Source: Rhizobium cauense (GTDB taxonomy: Bacteria; Pseudomonadota; Alphaproteobacteria; Rhizobiales; Rhizobiaceae). Taken from it: DNA of 64,000 bases. Location: contig NZ_JAEUAT010000011.1 in assembly GCF_019511525.1 (NCBI RefSeq), forward strand, positions 124,001-188,000, written 5' to 3'. The first letter of the stretch is position 1. Each line of letters starts with the position of its first letter. The notes below the pieces were generated by a model. That model saw nothing but the letters and a program-made list of their open reading frames with translations, searched no databases and was not told the DNA's origin. Below, piece by piece: positions 6,934-15,710 of the stretch. The translations under genes and the position numbers were made by a program.

Positions 6934-8187
6934 ATGGAAATGACAAAGAACGTGATCGTGCTTGGCGCCGGTATCATCGGGGTGTCAACGGCCATTCACC
7001 TACAACGCCGGGGACGGCAGGTAACGTTGATCGACCGTAAGGCGCCAGGCAGCGAAACCTCCTTCGGAAATGCGGGTCTCATCCAACGCGAGGGCGTGGT
7101 GCCGTACGGCTTTCCGCAGCAGCTCGGCGTCCTGGTCCGCTACGCCTTCAACAACCGGATCGACGCCCACTATCACCTGAAGGCGCTGCCCGGACAGTTG
7201 GCATTCCTTGCCCGCTACTGGTGGAATTCAAACGCCAAGCGGCACGAGATGATTTCCAGAGCCTATGCTCCGCTGATCGAGCACTCGATCTCGGAGCACA
7301 ATGATCTGATCGAAGCCTCCAATGCGCAGCACCTGATCCGAAAGAATGGCTGGATGGAGATTTTCCGCACGACCGGACGTCGGGACGCGGAGTTCGTCGA
7401 GGCAGAGCGGCTGCAGGCTGAATTCGGGGTCATGCACGAACAATTGGACGCCGCCGCCGTGGCGCGCCTGGAGCCCCACATCAAGGGCGATTTCGTCGGC
7501 GGTCTGCGCTGGCGCGATCCGTGGTCGGTGCTCGATCCGCACGGCTTGACGATGGCCTATCGCAACTATTTCCAAAGCCTGGGCGGCAGATGTGTCACCG
7601 GTGACGCCAACTCGCTCGGTCGCTCCGGTGCGAGTTGGAAGGTGGTGACCAGCGAGGGCCCGCTGGAGGCTGAGGACGCGGTTCTGGCACTCGGCCCCTG
7701 GGCGGCCGTCGCGACGCGCCGCCTCGGCTATGCCTTCCCGCTCGGCGTCAAGCGCGGCTATCACATGCACTACGCCACGACAGGCGACGCAACGCTCAAT
7801 AACTGGACGCTCGATGCAGAGAAAGGTTACTTCCTCGCGCCTATGAACCGCGGCATCCGGCTAACGACGGGCGCGGAATTTGCCGCGCTGGACGCGCCGA
7901 AGACGCCGGTACAGCTCGAGCGGGCCGAAAAGGTTGCCCGTACGGTCTTTCCACTCGGAGAAAGGCTGGATGCGGAGCCGTGGATGGGCGCTCGCCCCTG
8001 CACGCCCGACATGATGCCAATCATCGGCAAGGCCCCCCGACATGACGGACTATGGTTCGCATTCGGCCACGCGCACCATGGGCTGACGCTCGGGCCGGTA
8101 ACCGGCCGAATCCTGGCAGAACTGATTACCGGAGAGGCACCGTTCATCAACATTTCGGCCTATTCGCCGCAACGTTTCAATCCTTAG
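6934..8187 (+). CDS. FAD-dependent D-amino-acid dehydrogenase (DadA-like)
   Basis: About 417 residues of the DAO family. The N-terminal FAD-binding motif is VIVLGAGIIGVSTAIHLQRR, followed by LIDRKAPGSETSFGNAG, typical of DadA-like glycine/D-amino acid oxidases. The C-terminal WMGARPCTPDMMPIIGKAP and FAFGHAHHGLTLGPVTGR complete the FAD site. The family deaminates D-amino acids or oxidises secondary amines and passes electrons to the quinone pool. The ATG at 6934 is preferred because GTGGA precedes it; one at 6940 is also possible. It follows the methyltransferase by 67 bases on the same strand. Co-transcription is possible, but a role in polyketide tailoring is not suggested. The exact substrate is unknown. 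Confidence 0.85.
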   Translation: MEMTKNVIVLGAGIIGVSTAIHLQRRGRQVTLIDRKAPGSETSFGNAGLIQREGVVPYGFPQQLGVLVRYAFNNRIDAHYHLKALPGQLAFLARYWWNSNAKRHEMISRAYAPLIEHSISEHNDLIEASNAQHLIRKNGWMEIFRTTGRRDAEFVEAERLQAEFGVMHEQLDAAAVARLEPHIKGDFVGGLRWRDPWSVLDPHGLTMAYRNYFQSLGGRCVTGDANSLGRSGASWKVVTSEGPLEAEDAVLALGPWAAVATRRLGYAFPLGVKRGYHMHYATTGDATLNNWTLDAEKGYFLAPMNRGIRLTTGAEFAALDAPKTPVQLERAEKVARTVFPLGERLDAEPWMGARPCTPDMMPIIGKAPRHDGLWFAFGHAHHGLTLGPVTGRILAELITGEAPFINISAYSPQRFNP

Positions 8188-8310
8188 GCAACACGAGTCG
8201 GGCGGCAGCTGAGGACAACAATCCGCAAGATCGGCGGAAAGGAGAACCTCATTCCTCCCCATCCCTCTCTATTTCCGTATAAGACGATGGAAACTCTCAG
8301 GAAATCCATA

Positions 8311-9531
8311 ATGTCTGTTGCGCCCTCCCCCATTCTCCACGCCCGCCAGCCATCTCTCGGCACTCCGGGTCTCGGAGCACTCTTCGCTCTCATCCTCGGC
8401 ACCCTGCTGCTCGGCTATTACTATGGCCCGGCGCAGGGCGCGCTGTTCCTCATTGGCGGCGCTCTCGGCATCGCTCTTTATCACGCGGCCTTCGGCTTCA
8501 CCTCCGCGTGGCGGGTATTCATCATGGACGGGCGTGGGCGTGGCCTGCGCGTGCAAATGATCCTGCTTGCTATCGCTGTCGTTCTGTTCTTCCCGTTCCT
8601 TGCCAGCGGCACGTTGTTCGGCCACGAAGTCAAGGGATCGGTTTCACCCGCCGGTATCGGTGTGATCGTCGGCGCGTTCATGTTCGGCATCGGCATGCAG
8701 CTCGGCGGCGGTTGCGCTTCCGGCACCCTGTTCACGGCAGGCGGCGGCAATGCGCGCATGCTGATCACGCTGTTTTTCTTCATCGTCGGGTCGGTGCTCG
8801 GCACGATCAATTTCGACTGGTGGGTCAGCCTGCCGTCACTCCCGCCAACATCGCTGGTCCAGAGCTTTGGCGCCTTCGGCGGCATCGCCGTCTCGTTGAT
8901 CATCTTTGCCGCGATTGCTGGGCTGACTGTCATCGTCGAGAAGCGTTGGCATGGTTCGCTGGAAAAGGAAGCACCCTCGCCGCGCCAGGGGTTCGCACGC
9001 CTGCTGCGCGGTCCGTGGCCACTCGTTCTTGGCGCAGTGGCCCTCGCCTTGCTTAATTTCGCGACGCTGTCGATCGCCGGTCGTCCATGGGGCATCACAT
9101 CAGCCTTCGCGCTCTGGGGCGCCAAGGGTGCGCAGTTCATCGGAATCGATCCAACGGCCTGGGCCTACTGGCAGACGCCCGCCAATGCCAAGGCGCTCGC
9201 TAGCAGTGTCTTTGCCGATATCACCTCGGTGATGGATTTCGGCATCATTGCCGGCGCGATGCTTGCTTCATCGCTGGCGGGTCGGTTCGCACCGAGCTGG
9301 GACATTCCACTGCGCTCGGTTCTCGCTGCCGTGATTGGTGGCCTGCTGCTCGGATACGGCGCTCGCATCGCCTATGGCTGCAATATCGGCGCCTATTTCT
9401 CCGGCATCTCATCCGGCAGTGTGCACGGCTATCTCTGGGCAGTGGCGGCATTTGCCGGCAACGTCATCGGCGTTCGTCTGCGACCCTACTTCTTCTTCGA
9501 GAAGAAGATCCTGTTGCGGACCGACGGCTAA
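8311..9531 (+). CDS. YeeE/YedE-family sulfur (thiosulfate-type) membrane transporter
   Basis: About 406 residues with roughly ten hydrophobic helices and the two family cysteine motifs: GGGCASGTLFTAGGG near residue 136 and YGCNIGAYFSGISSGS near residue 361. In YeeE the conserved cysteines relay thiosulfate through the membrane, usually with the TusA-like partner YeeD. No tusA/yeeD gene is nearby, so the substrate could be another reduced sulfur (or selenium) species. The ATG at 8311 follows AGGAA by seven bases and is preferred to the one eight codons upstream. Its stop overlaps the convergent gluconokinase stop. Confidence 0.88.
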   Translation: MSVAPSPILHARQPSLGTPGLGALFALILGTLLLGYYYGPAQGALFLIGGALGIALYHAAFGFTSAWRVFIMDGRGRGLRVQMILLAIAVVLFFPFLASGTLFGHEVKGSVSPAGIGVIVGAFMFGIGMQLGGGCASGTLFTAGGGNARMLITLFFFIVGSVLGTINFDWWVSLPSLPPTSLVQSFGAFGGIAVSLIIFAAIAGLTVIVEKRWHGSLEKEAPSPRQGFARLLRGPWPLVLGAVALALLNFATLSIAGRPWGITSAFALWGAKGAQFIGIDPTAWAYWQTPANAKALASSVFADITSVMDFGIIAGAMLASSLAGRFAPSWDIPLRSVLAAVIGGLLLGYGARIAYGCNIGAYFSGISSGSVHGYLWAVAAFAGNVIGVRLRPYFFFEKKILLRTDG

Positions 9532-10061
9532 GCCACGCCCAAGGACTTGAGATCGCGGAGCGCTGCCTCCGCGATCCCTTCGATCGTATCGTCAATATCG
9601 ACAGTCACGACACCGGGTTCCCCGGTCGGCACTTCGAGTGTGGCGAGTTGGCTTTCCAGAAGCGAGACCGGCATGAAGTGGCCCTTGCGCTCGCCCATTC
9701 GCGTGGTCAGCAGTTCCTTCGAACCATGCAGGTAGACGAAGAAGAGGTTTCCATTCACCGCCTTGCGCAGCCGGTCGCGATAAATCTGCTTAAGCGCCGA
9801 ACATGAAACGACGACGCCCGATCCGCGATCGAGCGCCTCCTTCATTGTTTCGCCAATCAGGTCTAGCCACGGCATCCGGTCGTCATCGGTGAGCGGAATG
9901 CCCTTCGACATCTTCTCGACGTTCGATGCCGGATGCAGCCGATCGCCCTCGACAAAGCCGACGCCGAGCGTGGCGGCCAGGCTTTCGGCTATCGAGGTCT
10001 TGCCGGAACCACTGACCCCCATGACGACAATGGCATGGGGGCGTCCGTCGATCTCTGGCAT
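9528..10061 (-). CDS. gntK: Gluconokinase
   Basis: A 177-residue P-loop kinase. Walker A is GVSGSGKTS near residue 15. FVEGDRLHPASNVEKMSKGI and PLTDDDRMPWL are the gluconate-binding motifs of the GntK family, and SCSALKQIYRDRLR and GHFMPVSLLESQ follow as expected. It converts gluconate to 6-phosphogluconate, which enters the Entner-Doudoroff route; edd lies about 42 kb away in this window. It stands alone, with no gluconate permease beside it, between yeeE and the dpp operon. Length is normal for the family. Confidence 0.93.
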   Translation of the reverse strand: MPEIDGRPHAIVVMGVSGSGKTSIAESLAATLGVGFVEGDRLHPASNVEKMSKGIPLTDDDRMPWLDLIGETMKEALDRGSGVVVSCSALKQIYRDRLRKAVNGNLFFVYLHGSKELLTTRMGERKGHFMPVSLLESQLATLEVPTGEPGVVTVDIDDTIEGIAEAALRDLKSLGVA

Positions 10062-10099
10062 TATCGTCTCACTGGCTATTTCGGTGCAGGCACGACGCT

Positions 10100-10942
10100 T
10101 TACGAGGCTGCCGGCAGCGACGCATTCTTGCGTGCAAGACGCGCCCTGATGGTTTCGACATCGGCGCGCGGCGTCGCCGCGAACAATGTCTTTGTATAGC
10201 TGTGCTGAGGATCACTGAAAACCTGATCCCGCGATCCGTATTCGACGGCCTCGCCGTAATACATGACCATGACGTCATCGGCCATGTAGCGGACGACCGA
10301 GAGGTCGTGGCTGATGAAGACGTAGGTCAGGTTCAGTTCGTCCTGCAGGTCGGCGAGCAGGTTCAGCACCTGTGCCTGCACCGACAGGTCGAGCGCGGAG
10401 ACCGGCTCGTCCAGCACCAGAAGCCGCGGCTTCAGCATCAGTGCGCGCGCAATCGCGATACGCTGGCGCTGACCGCCTGAGAACATGTGCGGATAGCGGT
10501 TGAAGTGGACTTCCTGCAGGCCGACCTTTTTCAGCATCGACATGGCCAGTTCGCGGCGTTCGGCGGCGGGCGTGTCGGTGTTGATAATCAGCGGCTCCAT
10601 CAGGATGTCACCGATCTTCTTGCGCGGATTCAGCGAACCATAGGGGTTCTGGAAGACGATCTGCACCTTGCGGCGCATCTCCGGCGTCAGGTCGCCGGCC
10701 GCGATGTCCACTTTCTTGCCGTCGATGAACAGCTCGCCGCCACTAGCCGGATCGATCATGGTGATGATGCGCGCCAGCGTGGACTTGCCGCAGCCGCTTT
10801 CGCCGACGATCGCCAGCGTCTTGCCCTGCTCGACCTTAAAGCTCACGCCCTTGACGGCGTGAACGGTCTTTTCCTTCTTGAACATGCCGCCCGGCAGATA
10901 ATAGTTGCGGACGATGTTCTTGCCTTCGAGGACTGGCGTCAT
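10100..10942 (-). CDS. dppF: Dipeptide ABC transporter ATP-binding protein DppF
   Basis: A 280-residue ABC ATPase. Walker A is GESGCGKST (~47-55), the Q-loop lies in VFQNPYGSLNPR, the signature is FSGGQRQR, Walker B is LLVLDEP and the switch is ISHDLSV. The oligopeptide/dipeptide C-terminal extension (GEAVEYGSRDQVFSDPQHSY) is present. It pairs with DppD to energise the DppBC channel. Its start overlaps the dppD stop by ATGA, so the two ATPases are made together. Last gene of dppABCDF. Confidence 0.93.
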   Translation of the reverse strand: MTPVLEGKNIVRNYYLPGGMFKKEKTVHAVKGVSFKVEQGKTLAIVGESGCGKSTLARIITMIDPASGGELFIDGKKVDIAAGDLTPEMRRKVQIVFQNPYGSLNPRKKIGDILMEPLIINTDTPAAERRELAMSMLKKVGLQEVHFNRYPHMFSGGQRQRIAIARALMLKPRLLVLDEPVSALDLSVQAQVLNLLADLQDELNLTYVFISHDLSVVRYMADDVMVMYYGEAVEYGSRDQVFSDPQHSYTKTLFAATPRADVETIRARLARKNASLPAAS

Positions 10943-11787
10943 TGGGCCGCTCCCTCAGTCGTCTGTTTGAAGATTTCGCCGATAGTCGGCAGGCGGTCGC
11001 CGGTGGCATTGTCGGGCAATGCCGCAAGCAGCGCGCGGGTGTAATCGCTCTTCGGCGCCTCGAAGAGGGAAAGCACGTCGGCCTCCTCCATCTTCCGGCC
11101 CTTGTACTGCACGATGACGCGATCGGCGGTCTCGGCGACCACGCCCATATTGTGGGTGATCATGATCAGGCCCATGCCGTGCTCGGTCTGCAGGCGCATC
11201 AAGAGATCGAGGATCTGCTTCTGGATCGTGACGTCGAGCGCGGTGGTCGGCTCGTCGGCGATCAAAAGCTTCGGATTGCAGGCAATCGCGATCGCGATCA
11301 TCACGCGCTGGCACTGGCCACCCGACATCTGGTGCGGGAAGTGGCCGAGGCGCTCGGCGGGGTTCGGGATGCCGACGGCCTCGAACAACTCGACGGCGCG
11401 CTTGCGGCGCGCAGCCTTGTCGAGGCCAAGGTGAATTCGCAGAACTTCCTCGATCTGGAAGCCGACCGTGAAGCAGGGATTGAGGCTGGCGATCGGCTCC
11501 TGGAAGATCATCGACATATCCTTGCCGATGATCTTGCGGCGCTCGCTCGCAGACATGCCGAGCAGATTGCGGCCGTCGAAGACCATCTTGTCGGCCGTTA
11601 CCTTGGCCGTCCACGGCAGCAGTCCCATTGCAGCGAGCATGGAGACCGATTTTCCGGACCCCGACTCCCCTACGATCGCAAGGACTTCGCCCGGATCAAC
11701 CTTGAGCGAGACGCCGTCAACCGCACGGAATGCACCCGTTGAGGTCTGGAATTCGACGACGAGGTTTTCAATTTCGAGAAGCGCCAT
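10939..11787 (-). CDS. dppD: Dipeptide ABC transporter ATP-binding protein DppD
   Basis: A 282-residue ABC ATPase with Walker A GESGSGKS, the Q-loop in IFQEPIASLNPC, the signature MSGGQCQR, Walker B LLIADEP and the switch ITHNMGV. The oligo_HPY tail motif follows (FEAPKSDYTRALLAALP). GQCQR in place of the common GQRQR is a small variation. It partners with DppF and overlaps it by four bases; it follows dppC by one base. By analogy with rhizobial Dpp systems the complex imports dipeptides and delta-aminolevulinate. Confidence 0.93.
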   Translation of the reverse strand: MALLEIENLVVEFQTSTGAFRAVDGVSLKVDPGEVLAIVGESGSGKSVSMLAAMGLLPWTAKVTADKMVFDGRNLLGMSASERRKIIGKDMSMIFQEPIASLNPCFTVGFQIEEVLRIHLGLDKAARRKRAVELFEAVGIPNPAERLGHFPHQMSGGQCQRVMIAIAIACNPKLLIADEPTTALDVTIQKQILDLLMRLQTEHGMGLIMITHNMGVVAETADRVIVQYKGRKMEEADVLSLFEAPKSDYTRALLAALPDNATGDRLPTIGEIFKQTTEGAAQ

Positions 11788-11788
11788 C

Positions 11789-12676
11789 TCAGGACCTCTT
11801 CAGCTTGGGATCGAGCGCATCACGCAGTCCATCGCCCATCAGGTTGATGGCGAGAACGGTAATGAGGATGCAGAGACCCGGGAAAGTGACGAGCCAGGGG
11901 TTGCTTTGCAGGAATTCACGCGAATCCGCCAGCATCGTGCCCCATTCGGAGGTCGGCGGCTGCGCGCCCATGCCGAGGAAGCCGAGGGCTGCGGCATCGA
12001 GGATCGCCGCCGAAAAGGCAAGCGTCGCCTGCACGATCAGCGGTGCCAGGCAGTTCGGCAGGATCGTCTTGAACATAAGACGGAAGGTGCCGGCGCCGGC
12101 CACACGGGACGCCACGACATATTCCTTTTCGCGTTCACTCATCACGGCTGCGCGCGTCAGGCGCACGAAATGCGGCTGATTGACGATCGAAATCGCGATC
12201 ATGGCGTTGAGCAAGCCCGGACCGAGAACTGCAACGAGCACGAGGGCAAGCAGCAGCGACGGGAAGGCAAGGATGATGTCCATGATCCGCATGATGAAGG
12301 TATCGACGCGGCCACGGAAATAGCCTGCGACCAGACCGATCAGCACGCCCGCGACAGCCGACAGCGAGGCGACGACCAGACCGATGAAGAGCGAGAAGCG
12401 CGTGCCGTAGATGAGGCGCGAAAGCAGATCGCGACCGACAGCGTCAGTGCCCAACAGGAACGAGCTGTTGCCGTTTTCCGACCATGCGGGCGGAAGACGC
12501 TGCATGCCGGACGGAACGTTCGGGTCGTGCGGCGCGATCAACGGTGCGAAGATCGCCATGAAGAGCACGATGAGAAAGACGACGAGGCCGATGACCGCGC
12601 CCTTGTTGCGCGAGAAATAGTACCAGAACTCAGCGAGTGCGGACGGCTGGGTCGACTTGGCGGTTGCTACACTCAT
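11789..12676 (-). CDS. dppC: Dipeptide ABC transporter permease DppC
   Basis: A 295-residue inner-membrane permease. The N-terminal OppC-type region contains the first transmembrane helix (AVIGLVVFLIVLFMAIFAPL) and a periplasmic segment ending HDPNVPSGMQRLPPAW. LLGTDAVGRDLLSRLIYGTR is the DppC/OppC signature. The EAA-like coupling loop follows (ASRVAGAGTFRLMFKTILPN). It forms the channel with DppB, whose stop lies nine bases upstream. Confidence 0.93.
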   Translation of the reverse strand: MSVATAKSTQPSALAEFWYYFSRNKGAVIGLVVFLIVLFMAIFAPLIAPHDPNVPSGMQRLPPAWSENGNSSFLLGTDAVGRDLLSRLIYGTRFSLFIGLVVASLSAVAGVLIGLVAGYFRGRVDTFIMRIMDIILAFPSLLLALVLVAVLGPGLLNAMIAISIVNQPHFVRLTRAAVMSEREKEYVVASRVAGAGTFRLMFKTILPNCLAPLIVQATLAFSAAILDAAALGFLGMGAQPPTSEWGTMLADSREFLQSNPWLVTFPGLCILITVLAINLMGDGLRDALDPKLKRS

Positions 12677-12685
12677 GAGCCGCTC

Positions 12686-13690
12686 CTAGTGACGAATGCG
12701 TGGATTGATCAGACCATAAAGCAGGTCGACGATCAGATTGACGAGCATGATGATGGCGGCGATGAGCAGCAGGCCGCCCTGGACGACCGTGTAGTCACGC
12801 TTGAAGACCGCGTCGACCATCCACTTGCCGATACCCGGCCAGGAGAAGATCGTTTCCGTCAGGATCGCTCCGCCAAGCAGAACGCCGACCTGGAGACCGA
12901 TCGAGGTGACGACAGGGATCATTGCATTGCGAAGCGCATGGACGCTGACGACGCGAAGCGGCGAAAGGCCCTTGGAACGGGCGGTGCGAACATAGTCTTC
13001 GCCGAGAACTTCCAGCATGGCCGAGCGCGTCTGACGCGCGATGACGGCAAGCGGGATCGTACCCAGGACGATCGTCGGAAGGATCAGCGATGAGACGGCG
13101 GACTTAAAGGCGCCGGCCTGGCCAGACAGCAGACTGTCGATCAGCATGAAGCCGGTGACCGGCTTAAAGAAATACATCAGACCGATACGGCCGGACACGG
13201 GTGTCCAATGCAGCGTATTGGAGAAGAGAACGATGAGAAGCAGTCCCCACCAGAAGATCGGCATCGAATAGCCGACAAGCGCCGTACCCATGACACCCTG
13301 GTCGAACCAGGTTCCGCGCTTGACGGCAGCAAAGACGCCGGCAGGGATACCAAGAACGATGGCAAACAGGATGGCGCAGAGCGAAAGCTCCAACGTCGCT
13401 GGGAACAGCGAGCCAAACTCCTGAAGGACGGGGCGCTTGGTGACGATCGACGAACCCAGATCGCCCTGCACCACGTTGCCGAGGTAATCCAGGTATTGAA
13501 CGTAGACCGGTCGATCAAGGCCAAGATCATGCATGACCTGGGCATGACGTTCCGGCGCCATCACGCGTTCGCCCGACATCAGCATGACCGGGTCGCCGGG
13601 CAGCAGACGGATGAACGAGAAGGCGATAAGCGAAACGCCGATGAAGGTTGGGATCAGGATCGCGAGGCGTCCGATGAGAAATCGCAACAT
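12686..13690 (-). CDS. dppB: Dipeptide ABC transporter permease DppB
   Basis: A 334-residue permease. The first helix region is LIPTFIGVSLIAFSFIRLLP, then PGDPVMLMSGERVMAP and GDLGSSIVTKRPV, all typical of DppB. The coupling loop VRTARSKGLSPLRVVSVHAL and the terminal helices are present. I take the ATG at 13690; a TTG two codons upstream is the only alternative. A strong double hairpin separates it from dppA, which should make its expression lower than that of the binding protein. Confidence 0.93.
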   Translation of the reverse strand: MLRFLIGRLAILIPTFIGVSLIAFSFIRLLPGDPVMLMSGERVMAPERHAQVMHDLGLDRPVYVQYLDYLGNVVQGDLGSSIVTKRPVLQEFGSLFPATLELSLCAILFAIVLGIPAGVFAAVKRGTWFDQGVMGTALVGYSMPIFWWGLLLIVLFSNTLHWTPVSGRIGLMYFFKPVTGFMLIDSLLSGQAGAFKSAVSSLILPTIVLGTIPLAVIARQTRSAMLEVLGEDYVRTARSKGLSPLRVVSVHALRNAMIPVVTSIGLQVGVLLGGAILTETIFSWPGIGKWMVDAVFKRDYTVVQGGLLLIAAIIMLVNLIVDLLYGLINPRIRH

Positions 13691-13710
13691 TGGCAAGTGT
13701 CCATAGTGTT

Positions 13711-13762
13711 CCGGCGGTCAGGTATCAAACCTGACCGCCGGCCAAGCCCGGGGTTGCCGGGC
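13711..13762 (-). terminator. Double hairpin between dppA and dppB (partial terminator or mRNA stabiliser)
   Basis: A perfect 13-bp inverted repeat (arms 13711-13723 and 13729-13741, five-base loop) is followed by a second GC-rich hairpin (13746-13751 with 13757-13762). It lies in the 90-base gap after the dppA stop. No long T run follows, so it probably protects the dppA 3' end or causes partial termination rather than a full stop. This would fit the usual excess of the binding protein over the permease. Confidence 0.75.
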
Positions 13763-13780
13763 ATCTTTGCATAATTTTGA

Positions 13781-15376
13781 TTACTCGGCGATATCAACGC
13801 CGTCGAAACGGTGAACGCCGACCGGATCCTGCACGTAGCCGGAAACCTTGGCGCTCATCGGTACGAATTCCGTGGAGTGGTCGATTGTCGCCCACGGAGC
13901 TTCCTTCTTGAAGACGACCTGTGCTTCTTCGTAGAGCTTCGTACGCTCTGCAACGTCAGCGGTCTTCTTTGCCTTCTTCACGAGAGCGTCGAATTCCTGG
14001 TTGCACCACTGCGCGCGGTTGTTACCGCCGACGGCTTCGCAGCCGAGCAGAGTGTCAAGGAAGTTGTCCGGATCACCGTTGTCACCCGTCCAGCCGAGGA
14101 TCGCAGCACCATCGCGGTTCTTGTCCTTGGACAGCTTCAGGTACTCGGCCCATTCGTGCGTGACGATGTCGACCTTGACGCCAACCTTGGCGAGGTCGGC
14201 CTGCATCAGTTCAGCGGCGCGACGTGCGTTCAGCATGTACGGACGCGAAACCGGCATTGCCCAGATCTTCATCGAGAGATCCTTGACGCCAGCGGCTTCA
14301 AGCATCTTCTTGGCTTCGTCGGGGTTGTAAGCGTCATCCTTGATGGCGTCGTTGTAGGACCACATCGTCGGCGGGATCGGGTTCTTGGCAACCTGGCCAG
14401 CGCCCTGGAAGACCGCGTCGACGATCGCCTGCTTGTTGATCGCCATGTTAAGCGCCTTGCGCACTTCAGGCTTGTCGAACGGCGCCTGGGTCGTGTTGTA
14501 GGCGAGGTAGGAAACGTTCAGGCCCGGCTGTTCCAGAACCTTCAGGTTCGAGTCGGCCTTGAGGTCCTTGATGTCAGCCGCGTTCGGGTACGGCATGATG
14601 TGGCACTCGCCGGCCTTCAGCTTCTGAGCGCGGACGGATGCGTCCGGGGTGATCGCGAACACGAGATCGTCGATCTTTTCCTTGCCCTTGAAGTAGGTTT
14701 CGTTGGCCTTGTAGCGGATGACGGCATCCGGCTGGTAGGCAACGAAGGTGAACGGACCGGTGCCGAGCGGCATCTGGTTCATCTGTTCCATCTTGCCGTC
14801 AGCCTGCAGCTTGTCGGCATATTCCTTCGACACGACCGACGCGAAGTCCATCGCGAGATCGGCGAGGAACGGTGCTTCCGGGTGGTTCAGCGTGAACTTG
14901 ACGGTCAGGTCATCGACCTTCTCGACGGACTTGATGAGATCCGGGAAACCCATGCCTGCGGCATATTCGTAGGATACGCCGGCGACGTACTTGGCCCACG
15001 GGCTGTCGGCCTTGAGCTGGCGCTCGAACGAGAACACGACGTCGTCAGCGGTCAGGTCGCGGCTCGGCGTGAAGAATTCAGTTGTCTGGAACTTGACGCC
15101 CGGACGCAGCTTGAAGGTGTAGACCGTGCCGTCGTCGGAAACGGTCCAGCTTTCAGCGAGGCCCGGCTCGATTTCGGTCTTGCCATGCTGGAACTCGACG
15201 AGGCGGCTGTAGACCGTACGCGAGGAAGCGTCGAAGGTGGTGCCTGCAGTGTAGATGCCGGGGTCGAACCCTTCCGGCGAGCCCTCGGAGCAGTAAACGA
15301 GCGTTTTGGACCAGGCTGCGGATGCCATGGCCGAAGCCAGGACCGTCGCGGCCAACAAGACAGACATCTTTTTCAT
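13781..15376 (-). CDS. dppA: Dipeptide-binding periplasmic protein DppA
   Basis: A 531-residue family 5 solute-binding protein. A signal peptide is visible (MKKMSVLLAATVLASAMASA, cleavage near AWSKT). KTLVYCSEGSPEGFDPG is the DppA N-terminus, and ILGWTGDNGDPDNFLDTLLG is the strongly conserved peptide-binding region. It captures dipeptides (and, in rhizobia, delta-aminolevulinate) for DppBCDF. First gene of the operon, with GGGAAACG ahead of the start. The neighbouring rirA gene has its own terminator, so dpp needs its own promoter in the 334-base gap upstream. Confidence 0.95.
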   Translation of the reverse strand: MKKMSVLLAATVLASAMASAAWSKTLVYCSEGSPEGFDPGIYTAGTTFDASSRTVYSRLVEFQHGKTEIEPGLAESWTVSDDGTVYTFKLRPGVKFQTTEFFTPSRDLTADDVVFSFERQLKADSPWAKYVAGVSYEYAAGMGFPDLIKSVEKVDDLTVKFTLNHPEAPFLADLAMDFASVVSKEYADKLQADGKMEQMNQMPLGTGPFTFVAYQPDAVIRYKANETYFKGKEKIDDLVFAITPDASVRAQKLKAGECHIMPYPNAADIKDLKADSNLKVLEQPGLNVSYLAYNTTQAPFDKPEVRKALNMAINKQAIVDAVFQGAGQVAKNPIPPTMWSYNDAIKDDAYNPDEAKKMLEAAGVKDLSMKIWAMPVSRPYMLNARRAAELMQADLAKVGVKVDIVTHEWAEYLKLSKDKNRDGAAILGWTGDNGDPDNFLDTLLGCEAVGGNNRAQWCNQEFDALVKKAKKTADVAERTKLYEEAQVVFKKEAPWATIDHSTEFVPMSAKVSGYVQDPVGVHRFDGVDIAE

Positions 15377-15649
15377 GATATCGTTTCCCAGGTTTGTTCT
15401 TTTATTTGAGATCTCGGATATGCCATCCGGATCGACGGCAGATGGAACGACATTTATTTGCTGAAATCAACGACCGTCGTGGAAAATTTTTCCAGCCGGA
15501 CAACTTTAGTAATTTTCCGCCAAAAATGGGCCGCATTTAGAAATAAACGAACTGGATAAACTCGATTCCTGTCGCTTTTGGTATAATTTCGCGTCCGAGA
15601 GAGCATCGTTGCACACGCGAAGCGCGAGTTTTTCCCCTGCACATCTTCC
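15377..15649 (-). promoter_or_regulatory. Intergenic leader and promoter region of dppA
   Basis: About 270 bases hold no convincing gene. A short antisense-looking frame here runs through the rirA terminator and lacks a Shine-Dalgarno site. I see one 7-bp palindrome with a single-base spacer at 15480-15494 (arms TGGAAAA and TTTTCCA), about 105 bases before the dppA ATG. It could be an operator. No sigma-70 promoter is clear enough to mark, and the leader may be long. Confidence 0.4.
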
Positions 15650-15688
15650 AAAACAAAACGGCCGCGGCACCAAACGCTGCCACGGCCG
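15650..15688 (-). terminator. Rho-independent terminator of rirA
   Basis: On the minus strand an 11-bp GC-rich stem (plus-strand arms 15659-15669 and 15678-15688, one G-T pair, eight-base loop) is followed directly by TTTTGTTTT. It lies 22 bases past the rirA stop. This is a classic intrinsic terminator and separates rirA from dppA. Confidence 0.88.
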
Positions 15689-15710
15689 GATCAAGATTTC
15701 GTTATTGAGG

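Noticed and set aside
11468..13093. 541-codon open frame opposite dppD-dppC-dppB
   Set aside because: The plus-strand product is of very low complexity in charged residues and the minus strand encodes clear ABC transporter genes; long antisense frames are common in GC-rich DNA.
13811..15409. 532-codon open frame opposite dppA
   Set aside because: Antisense of a well-conserved gene; no family motif and no ribosome-binding site.
15454..15651. Small minus-strand frame upstream of dppA
   Set aside because: It begins inside the rirA terminator tail, has no Shine-Dalgarno site and no conserved look.
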